Origin: Tubulanus polymorphus
Taxonomy: Eukaryota; Nemertea; Palaeonemertea; Tubulaniformes; Tubulanidae
Length of the DNA: 64,000 nucleotides
Direction: 5' to 3'
Assembly (NCBI RefSeq): GCF_964204645.1
Contig: NC_134029.1
Coordinates: 12,082,850-12,146,849, forward strand
The position numbers were made by a program, and so were the translations under genes. Under the pieces are notes generated by a model. The model was not told where the DNA came from and did not search any database. It was given only the letters and a program-made list of their open reading frames with translations. Below are positions 24,808-36,480 of the stretch, in pieces (positions within the stretch are counted from its first letter, which is position 1; each line of letters begins with the position of its first letter).

Positions 24808-26150
24808 GTTTCTGCTGCCTCGGCAGAAACCCTATTGGATTCCTGCTGATTATTATTTTAACATATTTTCCACTGAGTTTCGTCACATAAAAATCATCTT
24901 CTATTAGATTTGACTACCAACAACTTTGAAACGAAATGTTAAACTCTGATAATAATATAACAGTCTCTTTCTGCGCGTAGTTTCTATGGATGTACTGTGC
25001 TTCCTATTTTAAACTTGAAGTTATTTAAAGATAGCACCGGTGGAAATAGCACTCATCAATCATTCTGTCGCGAGTCTGAAAGTTTGTGACGTCATTTCAT
25101 AAATAAATAAAAAAGGAAGGCTCCAAGAATATCCAAAACACAGGTTGCTGTCAATAACTGGGGTTCGACCATTCACTAGTTAAAAATGTACTTCCTTGTT
25201 TGTGAAGTAAGTTTATTCATACTGTTATTAAAAGCAGTTCCTTTTAAACATTCTTTAATAGTATAGTTTTGTTCGTGGATATCAATACTTCGAAAAATCA
25301 ACAGCGGTTTATTTATTTATTGTACCGGTACGCGTTTTCTTAATTGAATTGAATTGGTCCGGTCCAAAAGGCGGGTCATACTAGTTAGCGTCAGAAAATG
25401 TCAGCGTCGGTGATACCTTGTTATCGTCGATATTAAACAGTCTAAAGTCAGTTTACATCACATACATTACAAATTGGAGGTCCCTTGTACATGTACATCA
25501 CATCGTGACGCAGCGGCGATGGTAATGTCATAGAAGAACAAAGTCAGTTGAAAATACCTACCCACTGCACCGATAAAGAATGATTGCTAGCCAGAGACCA
25601 GTGACAGTTAGTAATGAGGAGTGATGGTACCGTTCGTGATTATGTTTTTATAATGGTTATTGGACGTCAATTTCATATGTGAATTGTAGTCCCCATCTGA
25701 TCGCTTGACTTGTCAGACTGACTTGTCACTCCCCTACTAATAGTAACACTATAAGGCCTTCCCTCCTGCATAGTTTACCCTATAGGCCAAATTTGTGCTT
25801 TGGGCCAAATTCGGTTTTCTTATCAATTCGACTTTTTTTCGGAACTAATAATAACGGAATATGCGCTTAAACTGTCACTAGGGAATGGTAAAAACACCGT
25901 AGCTTTGTTCTTCTCGATGTTATTTCCCCCAAAACCTGGCACATTAGTACTTTGAGCGTAGTAGCACATGCGCGTAGCAGCACATGTGGGTCAACATATC
26001 TATGTTGTGAGTTGACCCCTAGGTGGCACTCTTTAAAAAAACGGAATGTAACGAACTGATTTCCGGTGAAATCTTTGCTCGCATCCCTGAACGACATTCT
26101 ATCCAGAAAGCAGAAACCCGTTATCGCTGCTTGCAGCTATATTTTGTTTT
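24808..26150 (+). mobile_element. Hairpin-ended insertion, unclassified
   Basis: The left end has the hairpin GGGTTTCTGCTGCCTCGGCAGAAACCC. The right end has AGCAGAAACCCGTTATCGCTG followed by CTTGCAGC. It interrupts a set of three related AT-rich direct repeats (24595-24720, 26155-26300, 26385-26510). A similar hairpin, GGGTTTTCTGTTACTTCACAGAAAACCC, is at 43945-43972. No transposase ORF. A Helitron-like origin is possible but not shown. Confidence 0.45.
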
Positions 26151-26154
26151 TGTA

Positions 26155-26510
26155 TTTTTATTAAGAGTATTTTAGTAATGCAGTAATAATTTTTTCTTTA
26201 AATATGTTATATTTCTTCTGTTTATCATTGAATATGATATTATTTGACATTAATGCAATAGTTATTTGTGATTAGAGTGGTGTTTTATTTTCATTGATTC
26301 GTCCATTATCATTTAAGAAATTGAAAATGTATTTGAAATCCTTTTAGAGACTTTTTTATTGTTTTCCGATATAGAGTATTTTTTAGTAAAGCAGTGATAA
26401 TTTTTTTGTCTATATGTTATATTTCTTCTGTGTGTCATTGAATGTAATATTATTTGATATTAATACAATAGTTATTTGTGATTGGAATGGTGTCTTGTTT
26501 TTCATTGAAA
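26155..26510 (+). repeat. AT-rich direct repeat, two units
   Basis: Two diverged units of about 230 bp share ATATGTTATATTTCTTCTG and ATAGTTATTTGTGATT. A third relative lies at 24595-24720, directly after the ZSWIM-like gene. Confidence 0.65.
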
Positions 26511-26889
26511 ATTAGATGTTTTGTAACCTGCCAAATGAAATTTCGTTTGTAACACTTTTATTGTATGTAATTCTGTATGCTGCTGTCTCAATATATTCCA
26601 TCCTACGACTACATACTATGTGCTTGTAACAGAAAATACATATAAATCAATTCGAATTTCACATGAAGGATTGAAATTTTGGTGCGTTTTTATCTGATAT
26701 TACCCTTGGTTATTTGCCAATCTTCCATTTCATCTATAAAAGCCAGTAGTTATCATTGCACTATGTAGCTGAATAAACAATTGCCCTGAAAACGAATTGG
26801 AGACGTGCATAAATGTTCCTTAAATTGTTCCTAATTTCTTTGTCCAGCGCGACGTAAGAATACTCAGAATTTATTTCTACGGGAGACGT

Positions 26890-28744
26890 ACCGTATTTTC
26901 CGGTGTACAAGTCGACCCGGTGTATAAGTCAAGGTCAAATTTTGAGTTGAGTGGCTTCTTCATAAGTATACATATGTCACATTGAAAACAGTGCCGATGT
27001 CATTCTCATAGTAGTTGAGAGTATTTACCACTTATTGCATTATTAAATCATTGGGATCTGTTGTTTCTAATATTAAATTACCGGATTAGTGCTTATTGTT
27101 TGTATCCAAGTGTTGAATGTATAGTGTATATGTTGAATGCCGCGCGCCTGTAGTCTATTATTAGACTGACTGTGTATTGATTATTGGCACGCTGCCACAG
27201 CATCGCCGCTTATATAAACACTGTACAATGAATATACGCAGTTTTCTTTCTCTTTTTATTTTTAGCCCACTTGGGACTTTAGTCCCAGCGGGCTATTGCG
27301 TTCACTTTTCGTCCGTCATCCATCCGTCCGTCCGTAGACGGAATCCAGTTATTTTGGGAAGTTTTGAAGACGCTTCAAGGTAATGTCTTGATATTTGGTT
27401 TATACATGTATCTACCCTAGACACATCTTCAGCCCAAAAACTGGCCCTATCAGAATCAAGATGGCCGACTGGCAGCCATTGTTGTTCGCCAAAATCAGCA
27501 CTATTGACTGTGATCAAGACGATTTGATCAATTACCTTGATCTTTCGAATATATTTGAATCTACCAAGGGCCCATCAGCATAAGAAAAATTGGGTCCATC
27601 TGACTCAAGATGGCCGTCCTATGACCTTTTAAGTGCCCAAAAATGTCAATTTTGGCCAGAATTCTAGGTCCTGTAGCTTCCTACTGGTTTGCCATTTCTC
27701 ATTGCAATTTGTGATGGGTATTCTTTGTAAAGGGATGTTTTATACCTGAGATAGGTATTTTTGATCCGCCAATTATGACGCAATTGGCGGCCATCTTGGT
27801 GTCATTAGTACTCATTCGTAGGTGGGAAAAAGTTTTTCGACATTATATTGTTACCTAAGCATATTTTGTTACAACAATGAATTAGAAAGTTGTAGCGTAT
27901 AACGTGTTCTATGATTGGGGTGAGTTTCAAGTTAATTGTTTTTTGTATATGGCCACCAGGGGGCGTTGAATAATACAATATCTTAGTATTTCTATATTAT
28001 ATTTGTACCAATACATATTTTGTTACCGCAATCAATTGAAAAGTTGTAGCTCATGACATCATCTATGATTGTGGTGAGTTTTAAGGAAATTAGTTATGCT
28101 ATATGGTCACCAGGGGGCGTTGAATAGTAGAATAACCTTGTATTTCCTTATTATATTGGTACCTAGGCACATTTTTTGTTACCATGATCAATTACAAAGT
28201 TGTAGTTCATCACATGTTCTATGAATATGGTGAGTTACAAGGTTATTGGGTTTTGAATATGGTCACCAGGGGGCGTTGAATAGTAGATTAACTTAGTATT
28301 TCCATATTAAATTAGTAACGAGGCATTTTTTGTTATCACAATCAATTACAAAATCGTAGCTGCTGACATGTTTTATGATTGTATTGAGTTTCAAGGTCAT
28401 TGGTTTTTGTATATGGTCACCAGAGGGCGTTGAATATTGAAATTGTTAGATTGTTGAGCATTTGAAACCACTTCCCAAGTGGGCATGGTGTCCCTGGACC
28501 CCTAGTTAACATTAGTTAATTTTAAACATTTCCAAACTGTGAGAAACTATTTTTATCAACATCCTAAATTCTGATTGGTATATGAGTGTAGCCTAACATG
28601 AATTAATATTCCATTTCATCATGGCGACCTTGAACTCTAAACATCGTCAGTTTAAAACGATATCGAAAGTGTATAAGTCAACCTACGTTTTTTGGACATG
28701 ATTTTTGGTCTCAAAAACTCGACTTATACACCGGAAAATACGGT
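26890..28744. mobile_element. DNA transposon with ACCGTATTTTCCGG ends
   Basis: Left terminus ACCGTATTTTCCGGTGTACA, then AGTCGA; the right terminus is the inverse (TCGACTTATACACCGGAAAATACGGT). The 1855-bp interval holds the complete CTCF-motif repeat copy C (27261-28507) and little else. The outer element is therefore about 0.6 kb when that insertion is removed. No transposase. The flanks carry ACGTAAGAAT-type motifs on both sides (26845-26888 and 28775-28990), suggesting insertion into an older palindromic repeat. Confidence 0.7.
27261..28507 (+). repeat. CTCF-motif repeat, copy C (full length, nested)
   Basis: Same start and end as copy B. CACCAGGGGGCG occurs at 27954, 28108 and 28264, and CACCAGAGGGCG at 28428, with spacings of 154, 156 and 164 bp. 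Lies inside the inverted-repeat element 26890-28744. Confidence 0.88.
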
Positions 28745-30060
28745 TTGAATAAAATATGATATGTATTTCTACGTCCGGCGCACGTAAGGATAGCTGGGAA
28801 TAAATTTTGGTTATTTTACGGGAGACGTAAGAATAGTATACTTGACTTATTTCTACGTCTGATACGACGGACCGATAGCCAAGGAATTTATTTTTACGTC
28901 CACTAATGCGCATGCGCATGCCCATCGCACCGGACGTGAAATCAGACGTAAATATAGCCGCAAGTTAATTCTTACGGGCGGCGTAAAAATAGCCTGACAA
29001 CTGTGGTGTTAGCTGGTGTTTTCTGTTGATTTCTTCTTTCTGTCGAAACTTTCTTCCTTTGATACAAAATAATTTCCAAATGAGGCTTAGTTTCTTTTTG
29101 GAACTATTAAAACATTCAATGCAGTTATAAAAGCTCTAACCGTATTGAATTGCATCGGTATCCATTGCTTATTTATCTATAGTTATTTATTTGTTGGAAG
29201 TATATTTCGTTTCGGAGGAACACATGCCGTTTTACGTATATTCATGCTTCACACACGTGCTCATTACAGACTCGCTGCTATATGATGTATTAATGATCTG
29301 TGCATGAAAAGCACGCCTCGCGCGTGGCCTAGTTAAAGTTTTCCTGGAAACTGCAAATGATTCAACTGCCAGGGTTCGTCGAGGCTGGCTGTGAAAAGCA
29401 GGGGAATTTATAGAAGGGCAGTAAAATTGGGAACTTGGAAATTGTTCAATTTTACGTTAATAAAGTCTAACAAACTTCATACACCGTGTACAGAAATCGT
29501 CACACCATGAACGTGGAGAGTGTCTATTTGAGCCGTGGAAAAGCCCACTACCATGCATATTTTTCAGATGAATCATCATGCGGCTGCTGTGTGATGGAGA
29601 TCGTATCAATAGGCAGATTTTCAAAAACTTCTGGACTCAATCTAGGGGTCGTCTTATCAACGGGGTCCCTATGCATCTTAACAACCAATCAGAGCTACGC
29701 GCACATGCTACGGAGTCCCGTCGATAGACTGTTTAGTAACACATTTTCCTTGCCAACTTGTATTCTAGATGTATATTCTATGAAAATAGATACATATCAA
29801 TTTGAAAATATTTTGCATTCCAAAATTTATTTTTGGTGCACCAGTGCTTAGTTTGGTGAATAAAACTCTGTATGAATATTCGGATGAATTTTATGCAATA
29901 CTTATTTTTTATCATATAGAAAACACCGAACAGGTGAACTAGTATTGTTTAGGATATAAGAATCATCAGTTCGATGCTGCTGCGGCTGCGGCTGCCCCGA
30001 TACGCGCAATGGGACCTGTCTGGCTTTACCGCAGATTAATCTGGCGCAGTACCGCAGCTT
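28745..30060. other. No gene seen
   Basis: ACGTAAGAAT/ATTCTTACG palindromic motifs continue to about 28990. The 121-codon ORF at 29486-29851 shows no recognisable domain and is probably chance. Confidence 0.4.
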
Positions 30061-30621
30061 GCGATTTTTTTTTTCAGATGAGAGTTTCCGCCATTTTATT
30101 TGCAGTGCGCATGCTTGACATTCAATTTGTAAACACAATCCATACGCGTGCGCTACACTCGCTGTATCAGCGTTCGCAGCAACTCATAACTTTTGGAGGA
30201 CATGAACGCACGTGATCGGCCGTGCTTGAAATGGAAAATTAAAGTATCTTGTACGATGATGAGGAGAAAATGAAAGATGAAATCTAAATAATTCAATTCT
30301 TTCAAAGATTGGCATTTGGAAAATGCGTGGTTTTGAAATCTATGTAAGAAAACACTACACCCCGGTTTGATTAGCAGGTTTTCCATCTGAACAGTAGACC
30401 ACACACACGTGTCAGTGTATTAACAGTAGCAGTAGTATATACACTCCTATTACGTGCATATACAGTATATTTCATGGTACGCAGGCACAGGCCTCGTACA
30501 CTACTAACAGTGACACAGTTCTCGACAGAGTTCAGCGATTCCTCGGCATTTGTTTACAAATACTGCAGAGTATGCGCACTGCAAACAAAATGGTGGAGAC
30601 TCTCTTGTGAAAAAAAATCAC
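30061..30621. mobile_element. Foldback element with about 75-bp inverted arms
   Basis: Arms at 30061-30135 and 30549-30621 are inverted copies. Shared blocks include a GATTTTTTTT tract, GCCATTTTATTTGCAGTGCG (left; the inverse of the right is CACCATTTTGTTTGCAGTGC) and TTTGTAAACA. No ORF. Probably a MITE of about 560 bp. Confidence 0.65.
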
Positions 30622-30859
30622 CCGCAGCTAGCTCTGTCCTTGGATTTGCTAAAGCTTAGAGCAAAACAAATCAGTCTGACGTATTTGTTCCTGCCTACCA
30701 CTGTCCGGGGCGTTAAGTCTCACCATAGTGCCCAGGGCAGTTGTTAAACCAAACAGTTCTGCATGATTTAAAGACAAGTAGAATGAACGATGTAATATGT
30801 TTTCATCGATATTATAAAAGAAACTACCTCGAGAGCACAGGACCTTTGGTCCTCTAGTA

Positions 30860-31261
30860 TGATATCTTCACAAGAGAGTAGATTTTTGCCTGGATTTTGT
30901 CTTGAGATCGTCACAATTTTTGAATTAGACACCATATTGGATGGGTCAATGTAAAGTGAAGATTCGTTTAGAATATTTGGTGAAACTGTTTCATGAACCA
31001 CTCGATTTGAGGAAGAAAAATAAAACTTTCTTGTTAATTTCAACAAACATATCAGACAATTTGGCTAACATTGATAACCCCAGTGACTGTTGACAAAAAT
31101 TGGATTAGTTTTTTGCACTGATTACCCTCACATCGTTTCAGCAGTATTTTAGACAAATCTTCACTTTAGATTTCCCAATCCATTATGGCATCCTATTGAA
31201 AGATCGTCACAATTCTTAGATATAAACCGGGCCAAAAATCTACTTTCTAGTGAAGATATCA
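30860..31261. mobile_element. Mariner-type MITE with TA target duplication
   Basis: Ends TGATATCTTCACAAGAGAGT on the left and the inverse of TGATATCTTCACTAGAAAGT on the right, both continuing AGATTTTTG. Inner blocks around ATCGTCACAATT are also inverted. TA flanks both ends (30858-30859 and 31262-31263). 402 bp, no ORF. A related end occurs near 60027-60060. Confidence 0.7.
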
Positions 31262-31263
31262 TA

Positions 31264-32285
31264 AAATAAATCACTGCATTGGATTCCGTGAGAAGCTAGC
31301 ATCTGCACTTTGAACCGTGTGCCCTTCTAATGATTATTGATTATCAAATTCAAATTTCAACTAAATTTATTTCGCCTGGGAGACGATCTGCTCTCAGCCG
31401 CGTATGGGCCTATGTAACCATAAAATGAGTAAAATATTTCCATTTTTTCAGATTCATTGTTCCCAATCTGTGCTTCGAATTCCTGCTTATGTGAGTTTTT
31501 TTCAGTATTTCTGTCATTTCAATATGGAACCGGGGCAAATTATTGTGACAGTTGTCTTAGACTTGCATGGGGTTGGGGGATGAATGAAAATGGCTTGGCT
31601 CTTGACTTTGACGGTAATTAGATCATGGGGTTTTCCATGGTCGGCCTAATAGATATCCTAACTGACAAGCCCTGACAGTGCATTGAATACTTTTTATTTT
31701 TGTATTGATTAGGCAGAAACTAAATTGGTACATTTCTATCGTTTCAGATTTGTCAAATGGATGTTGAATGATACGTACAATCCCTATCTACACTAGACAG
31801 TCGTTTCTATTCGTCTATACTTCAGCAAACACCGCTTTCCTCGGAATAGCTTCAAAATCGATACTCCACCGGAGTAAAGGCATTTCCTATCTGAAACAAC
31901 CTAGTGGTACCAGCACGTGCTCTAGTGATAGATCGGACATTGAATTTTCCTCAGACCGCACATTTGAAAAAAAGTTGAAGTTAATACAATTCAAGTCTCA
32001 ATTGACTCACTGTTCGTCTAAAAAAACTTGTTGGCAATCAAACTGTTGCGCGTTTTCAAAAATATCGAGAAGCAGGTCGATTTTGATCTAATCACAAATG
32101 TTTCATTCAGCCACCTAACTTCACTTCAAATCCAGAAAATAAAGAGCATGGTTCAATGTTTATTTTTATGTGATCATAGAATTTGTTGTACAAGTTAGTT
32201 AAAATGTCCGAGCTTATTCTTATACTTTGCTAGTGATAACGACTAACCTTTAAGTCCTAATAGCAAAGACAGTCTTGTTGATTTT
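31264..32285. other. AMACR intron, no gene seen
   Basis: Short ORFs only, including one of 107 codons at 31768-32091 with no domain signature. Confidence 0.4.
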
Positions 32286-34127
32286 TTGGTTTACCTTTCT
32301 CAGCAGTATGAGGTTGGCATTAAGCCAATTCATGTAAAATCATGGTACGTTTTTTATGTGAGCATTTTTTTCATTGGTTCTTGGGTTAAATGACGTATAG
32401 TCGATGCGATTGAAAACATGACAACCTCTGTCGAATACATGGTCAACTTTGTTTAAATTCGACGAAAAACTGTTTTTGGTGGTAAAATTCCTAACTCTTG
32501 CGTGTAAAATTGCAATGACCTCGATTGGGGGCGTCGTCTCTATGAGCGAATGTGATCTGTTTTTGGGATATACGGGGAATTCCGTCGCTACTAAGATAAT
32601 TATGGGAAAGCCATTCATGGCCGTATATGTGCGAATTTTAAATGCTCATTGCTTGTGAGAATATAATTATTTCACATATCACCATAGGTATTGTTTCCTT
32701 TTATACCCGGTGATTGTGTTGATTGAGATAGAAGTGAAGCAATTCCAGGATTTAAAACGATCTAATACTACGCCCCGTTGTTTTAGCTTCCGCAGCCATA
32801 CATTGGTAGAGGTTTCGTTTCCAAGACTCAATATTCAGCCACCCTCTGATATGTGACATCATATGAATTTAATTTGACAGGGGCGTAGCCACCTAAAATT
32901 CAATGGTGCGACAATCCGGAGCGCACATCCAAACGAGCGCCGAAGGCGCGATGTCTAGAAGGGGGGTTTTGGGGGCCCTCGCCCGAGGAAAATTTTGAAC
33001 ATTAAAACGTCTGAGATGCATTCTGATGGCTATGAGAGCTCATATTTGAATAGTTTTTCTATAGATAATATAATGCCTCTAAGGTTATCTTTGGTCTAGG
33101 GACGGATCCAGATGTTTCACCATCCCAGAGCGGTTTCTGAGTCCTGCTGAACTGGAAGGGCAACTATATAACGGGGGACCTGGGGGCACTCCCCCAGAAA
33201 ATTTTGATTTTTCAAGGCTCTAAGATGCAATCTTTAAGCATATTTTGGGCATATAGTCTATCCCGCTTGAAGTTAACTATTTTCGTTTAGATTCATTTAG
33301 ACCATTTTCTATACTACTTCCAGAATACTTGCCCGGATAAAACATTCATGTTAGTACAAGAGCCTGTCAAAATCACGAACTAGAAAAATAGAAGGGCAAA
33401 CCTGAGTACCCCTCGATACAAGTGGTAGGCTGGATCTGCCCTTGACCATCTATTGATGAATAGTAAACTAATGTTAGCTTATTGTACATCAATACCGGTA
33501 CTCTCTCGATTTTCTCAGTTTCTCAGTTTCAGAATCAGTGAAATATAACCAGAAGAATACCGGTTTGAGTCGCTTTAAAGTAATATGAAAAAAGTCTTCT
33601 GAATTCGGCAACTTTGATACTGTGAGATCAGGTGCATGGTCCAGATGTGATACCGTAAACACTATAAACAAAACTCGCTGGAGTCACTGGGTTGGATGTG
33701 GCCTACACCGAAAATCTCAAGTGCATTACCAATGCCTCTGTATTAGCAACACTGACATCTTCAAAAGAACTTGATAACCCCCCCCCATGTAAATACAGAA
33801 TAACGTTTATTATGATGTTTTAGCATAATGGGTTTTTCGATTATTGGTGCGACATATGTCGCAGTTGTCGCACTGGTGGCTACGTCCCTGTTTGAATATT
33901 TTTTCATATTGTGAAAAATATTTTTTGGAAAATATAAAATAGTTCCCTGCCGCGCCTACCTGTACCCTACGAAATCTTTGGTCTTATTTGATGACAAAGT
34001 AATTCTTTAAGAATGATAAAATGCAATATAAACTTCTAGAACTTTGATGTCACAAATTAAAAAGATGTTTCAAGCAATGCCCTTACTCCAAACAACCTCT
34101 AGCTATTAAGGTAAACCACACTTTGCC
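32286..34127 (+). mobile_element. GGTTTACCTT-ended DNA element, copy 1 (interrupted)
   Basis: Starts TTTTTTGGTTTACCTTTCTC and ends TTAAGGTAAACCACACTTTG, giving inverted GGTTTACCTT termini. Internal landmarks shared with the other copies: GAGGTTGGCATTAAGCCAAT, TTCGACGAAAAACTGTTTTT, TATACCCGGTGATTGTG and CAGCCACCCTCTGATATG. Interrupted by the hAT-like element 32878-33890. The right end abuts integrase-like coding of the Polinton remnant, which suggests insertion into it. No transposase. Confidence 0.75.
32878..33890. mobile_element. hAT-like non-autonomous element nested in copy 1
   Basis: Left end CAGGGGCGTAGCCACC, right end GGTGGCTACGTCCCTG, so the termini are inverted with one mismatch. Flanked by TTTGA at 32873-32877 and 33891-33895. 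Contains GC-rich blocks (AGCGCCGAAGGCGC; GGGGGCCCTCGCCC) resembling those near the right end of the 1411-2462 element. 1013 bp, no transposase. Confidence 0.7.
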
Positions 34128-34129
34128 CA

Positions 34130-34578
34130 TGGGAAATTTACTCTGGTTTTAATGTACCCGAAAGAAGTTTTCTTAAAACTATTGATGTTTGTCCAGCATC
34201 TTTTCTGGATATTGGGAAACTCCATACATCACGACTAAAAATATCAATTACATTTATTATCCACCATTAATTATTATTATTTTTTAAAAGATTTTTCATA
34301 TCAATTAAATCTCCCTGCCATTGTTGATCTACATAACTGACCATAGTTTTATGAGTTTTATATTTTCTTACAATCTCTTTTTGTGTTGTATATGTTGGTT
34401 GTTCTAACATAAATTCATTTATATCTTTATATTTAATTAAATTTTGCCGGATTATCTTGTTTGATTCGTTGCCAAATATTTTTTTACAGAAGAATAGGCA
34501 ACCGAAATCTTAGGATTATAATATAAATTTCTTAAATATTGTTCTTTAGTATTAGGAGATTGTTTACCTCCCATTTAT
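34130..34578 (-). pseudogene. Polinton/Maverick integrase fragment
   Basis: Retrovirus-like integrase of a Polinton/Maverick (self-synthesising virus-like transposon), read on the minus strand in two frames. The N-terminal part starts near 34578 with a YYNPKISVAYSS segment. The catalytic-domain start is near 34310 with QQWQGDLIDM, whose Asp is the likely first catalytic residue. A break follows, then INVIDIFSRDVWSFPI near 34240. The reading frame is disrupted and the element is cut off at 34127 by the GGTTTACCTT element. It is strongly AT-rich compared with the flanks, and lies just downstream of the capsid-like gene on the same strand. Confidence 0.72.
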
Positions 34579-34584
34579 ATATCA

Positions 34585-35834
34585 TTGATATTAACTGTTT
34601 ATTTTTGATATTGAATACTATGTAATTGTGAATTTGTTATATTGCGCATCAGAAATAATATATACATGCATTTTATAATTATCGATTCCTTTTTCATGAA
34701 TAATTGTATTCCATCTTTTGTATTATCTAATTTTTTACCAGAGTCATGTAATGAATTATCTTCAGTTGTTCTTAAATATAACCGTAGTGCAAATTTATTA
34801 CCAGTATAATAATCAATATATTTGATATTACAATTCTCAGATAATTAATTTTTTTCATTCGTGAAAGGTTTTTTTATTTCTACCCATTGATCTATCATTC
34901 TCATTCCTTGACAAAATATTTTATTTGCTATTCTTTCAATAGTTATTTCTACTTTTAATATCTCAGGATTATTATATTTATCAACATCTATTGTACCATT
35001 TGAATATATTTTAGTAAAAGATATTAATATACCTTTAATTGATCTCCTTGGAAAGTTTATATTTTCATTAATCATTTCATCAGCTGAATTAATACTAACA
35101 GTTTTGAATTTATCAATATAATCATATAATAATGAAAATCCTTGATTAGTTTGAATTGTCCTCTCAAAATTTTCTTTAGTTACTGTATCATATTCTATAC
35201 ATATATTCGATAATTTATAATCCATATCTTTAATTACACTCGATAATACAATTTCATTTACAGGTGCAAAAGTTATTTCGAATATTAAATCTTCTTGAAT
35301 TGCATATTTATATAATGAAGAATTATCATTTATTAATTCAAAATCTAATGGAATTTTATATTTACTTCCATAAATGTTTTTTATTAAATTATCTGCAGCA
35401 TAAGTTACTATTGTATTATTGGCTTTTGTTCTTAATTTATCTTGATTTAAGGTTGGAATACCTTGGAAAATCATATTATTTCTATTCTCTTTAGTTAACC
35501 ATAAATCTTTATAATGCACAAATAAATTATAATCATCTAATGTATAAACAGTTTCTGTTCCAATTTGTATAGTTAATTTTTGTATTGAATATCTACCAAC
35601 ATTATCTACAACATAATTATTATCATGACCAGTTATTTCTTTATCAGCTGATAGATAGATACTATTTGGGACATAAAAAGTGTTTTGATTTAATCTCAGA
35701 ATACTAACATATACAGTTTCATTCCGATTAATACTAGAAGGATTATGAATAATTATGTGATGACAACGTTCTGCTTTAATCGCATTAGATATTCTCCTAT
35801 TTTTTGAAGGATCTATATACTTCCCATTCACCAT
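34585..35834 (-). pseudogene. Polinton/Maverick major capsid-like protein
   Basis: An open frame of 329 residues from 35834 to 34845. After one in-frame stop, coding character continues to about 34585 (FALRLYLRTTEDNSLHDSG). Visible features: YKDLWLTKENRNN, INENINFPRRSIKGILISF and PEILKVEITIERIANKIFC. These are arrangements I associate with the major capsid proteins of Maverick-type elements, which adopt a double jelly-roll fold. The adjacent integrase supports this. Composition is extremely A/T-rich. No polymerase, protease or ATPase was found, so this is a remnant, and the capsid assignment is inference from remembered family patterns. Confidence 0.6.
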
Positions 35835-35867
35835 TTATTTAGAAAAGAAATTACTTATTTATTTTTA

Positions 35868-36480
35868 GGCCAACCGTAGGCTGAGCCTATTACTATACAA
35901 ATGGAGCGAATTTAAATGACATGGTTTCCAGAGTAAAGGCTGTTTGACTGTGCAACTGAGCATATATTCATACAAATCTTTCATTAGAGCATTATCCATT
36001 CTCCAACCCCTATGAAGCTGAATTTTTGAAGAGGGCCTTGTTAAAATTTATTTGAGCTTTTTCGCGAAAATCTATCTTAAAAAGCCAATCAGAAAGCAAA
36101 GACTACTCTATGATTGGCTTACCCACAGAGATCAGCAGGTGTTTACGTGACCCACGACGGTATCGTCTACCATTTTACTTCTGGGTTTTATTTTAAGATC
36201 TAAAATTATATTTCAAGATCGATATCTGTGAAATCTTTAGTTGATTTGGTTTTTGGGAGGAATATTCTCATTTGCACTACAGAAAATATCATTGACATTT
36301 GTGCAAAGTCCGGGAAAAATGCCCTTTTCTCAAATCGGATGGATCACCTTGTTACGCTGATTAGTCATGTGCTCAAACTGCAAATTCAATCACATTTTAT
36401 TCTGCAAAAAATATCAAATCCAATTCAATTTGACTGTATTGGACAAGGTTAAACAGCAAATCCAATTCAATTTTGTTTTA
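35868..36480 (+). repeat. TAGGCCAACCGTAGGC repeat, copy 1
   Basis: Starts TAGGCCAACCGTAGGCTGAG (hairpin-forming with GAGCCTA) followed by ATTACTATACAAATGGAGCG. Further shared blocks, TTCTGGGTTTTATTTTAAGA and AATCTTTAGTTGATTTGG, recur in the copy at 38268. No ORF. Confidence 0.7.

Noticed and set aside
29486-29851. 121-codon ORF on the + strand
   Set aside because: No domain, no splice or start context beyond chance, in a repeat-rich intron.
31768-32091. 107-codon ORF on the + strand
   Set aside because: No recognisable motif; composition looks like non-coding AT-rich sequence.
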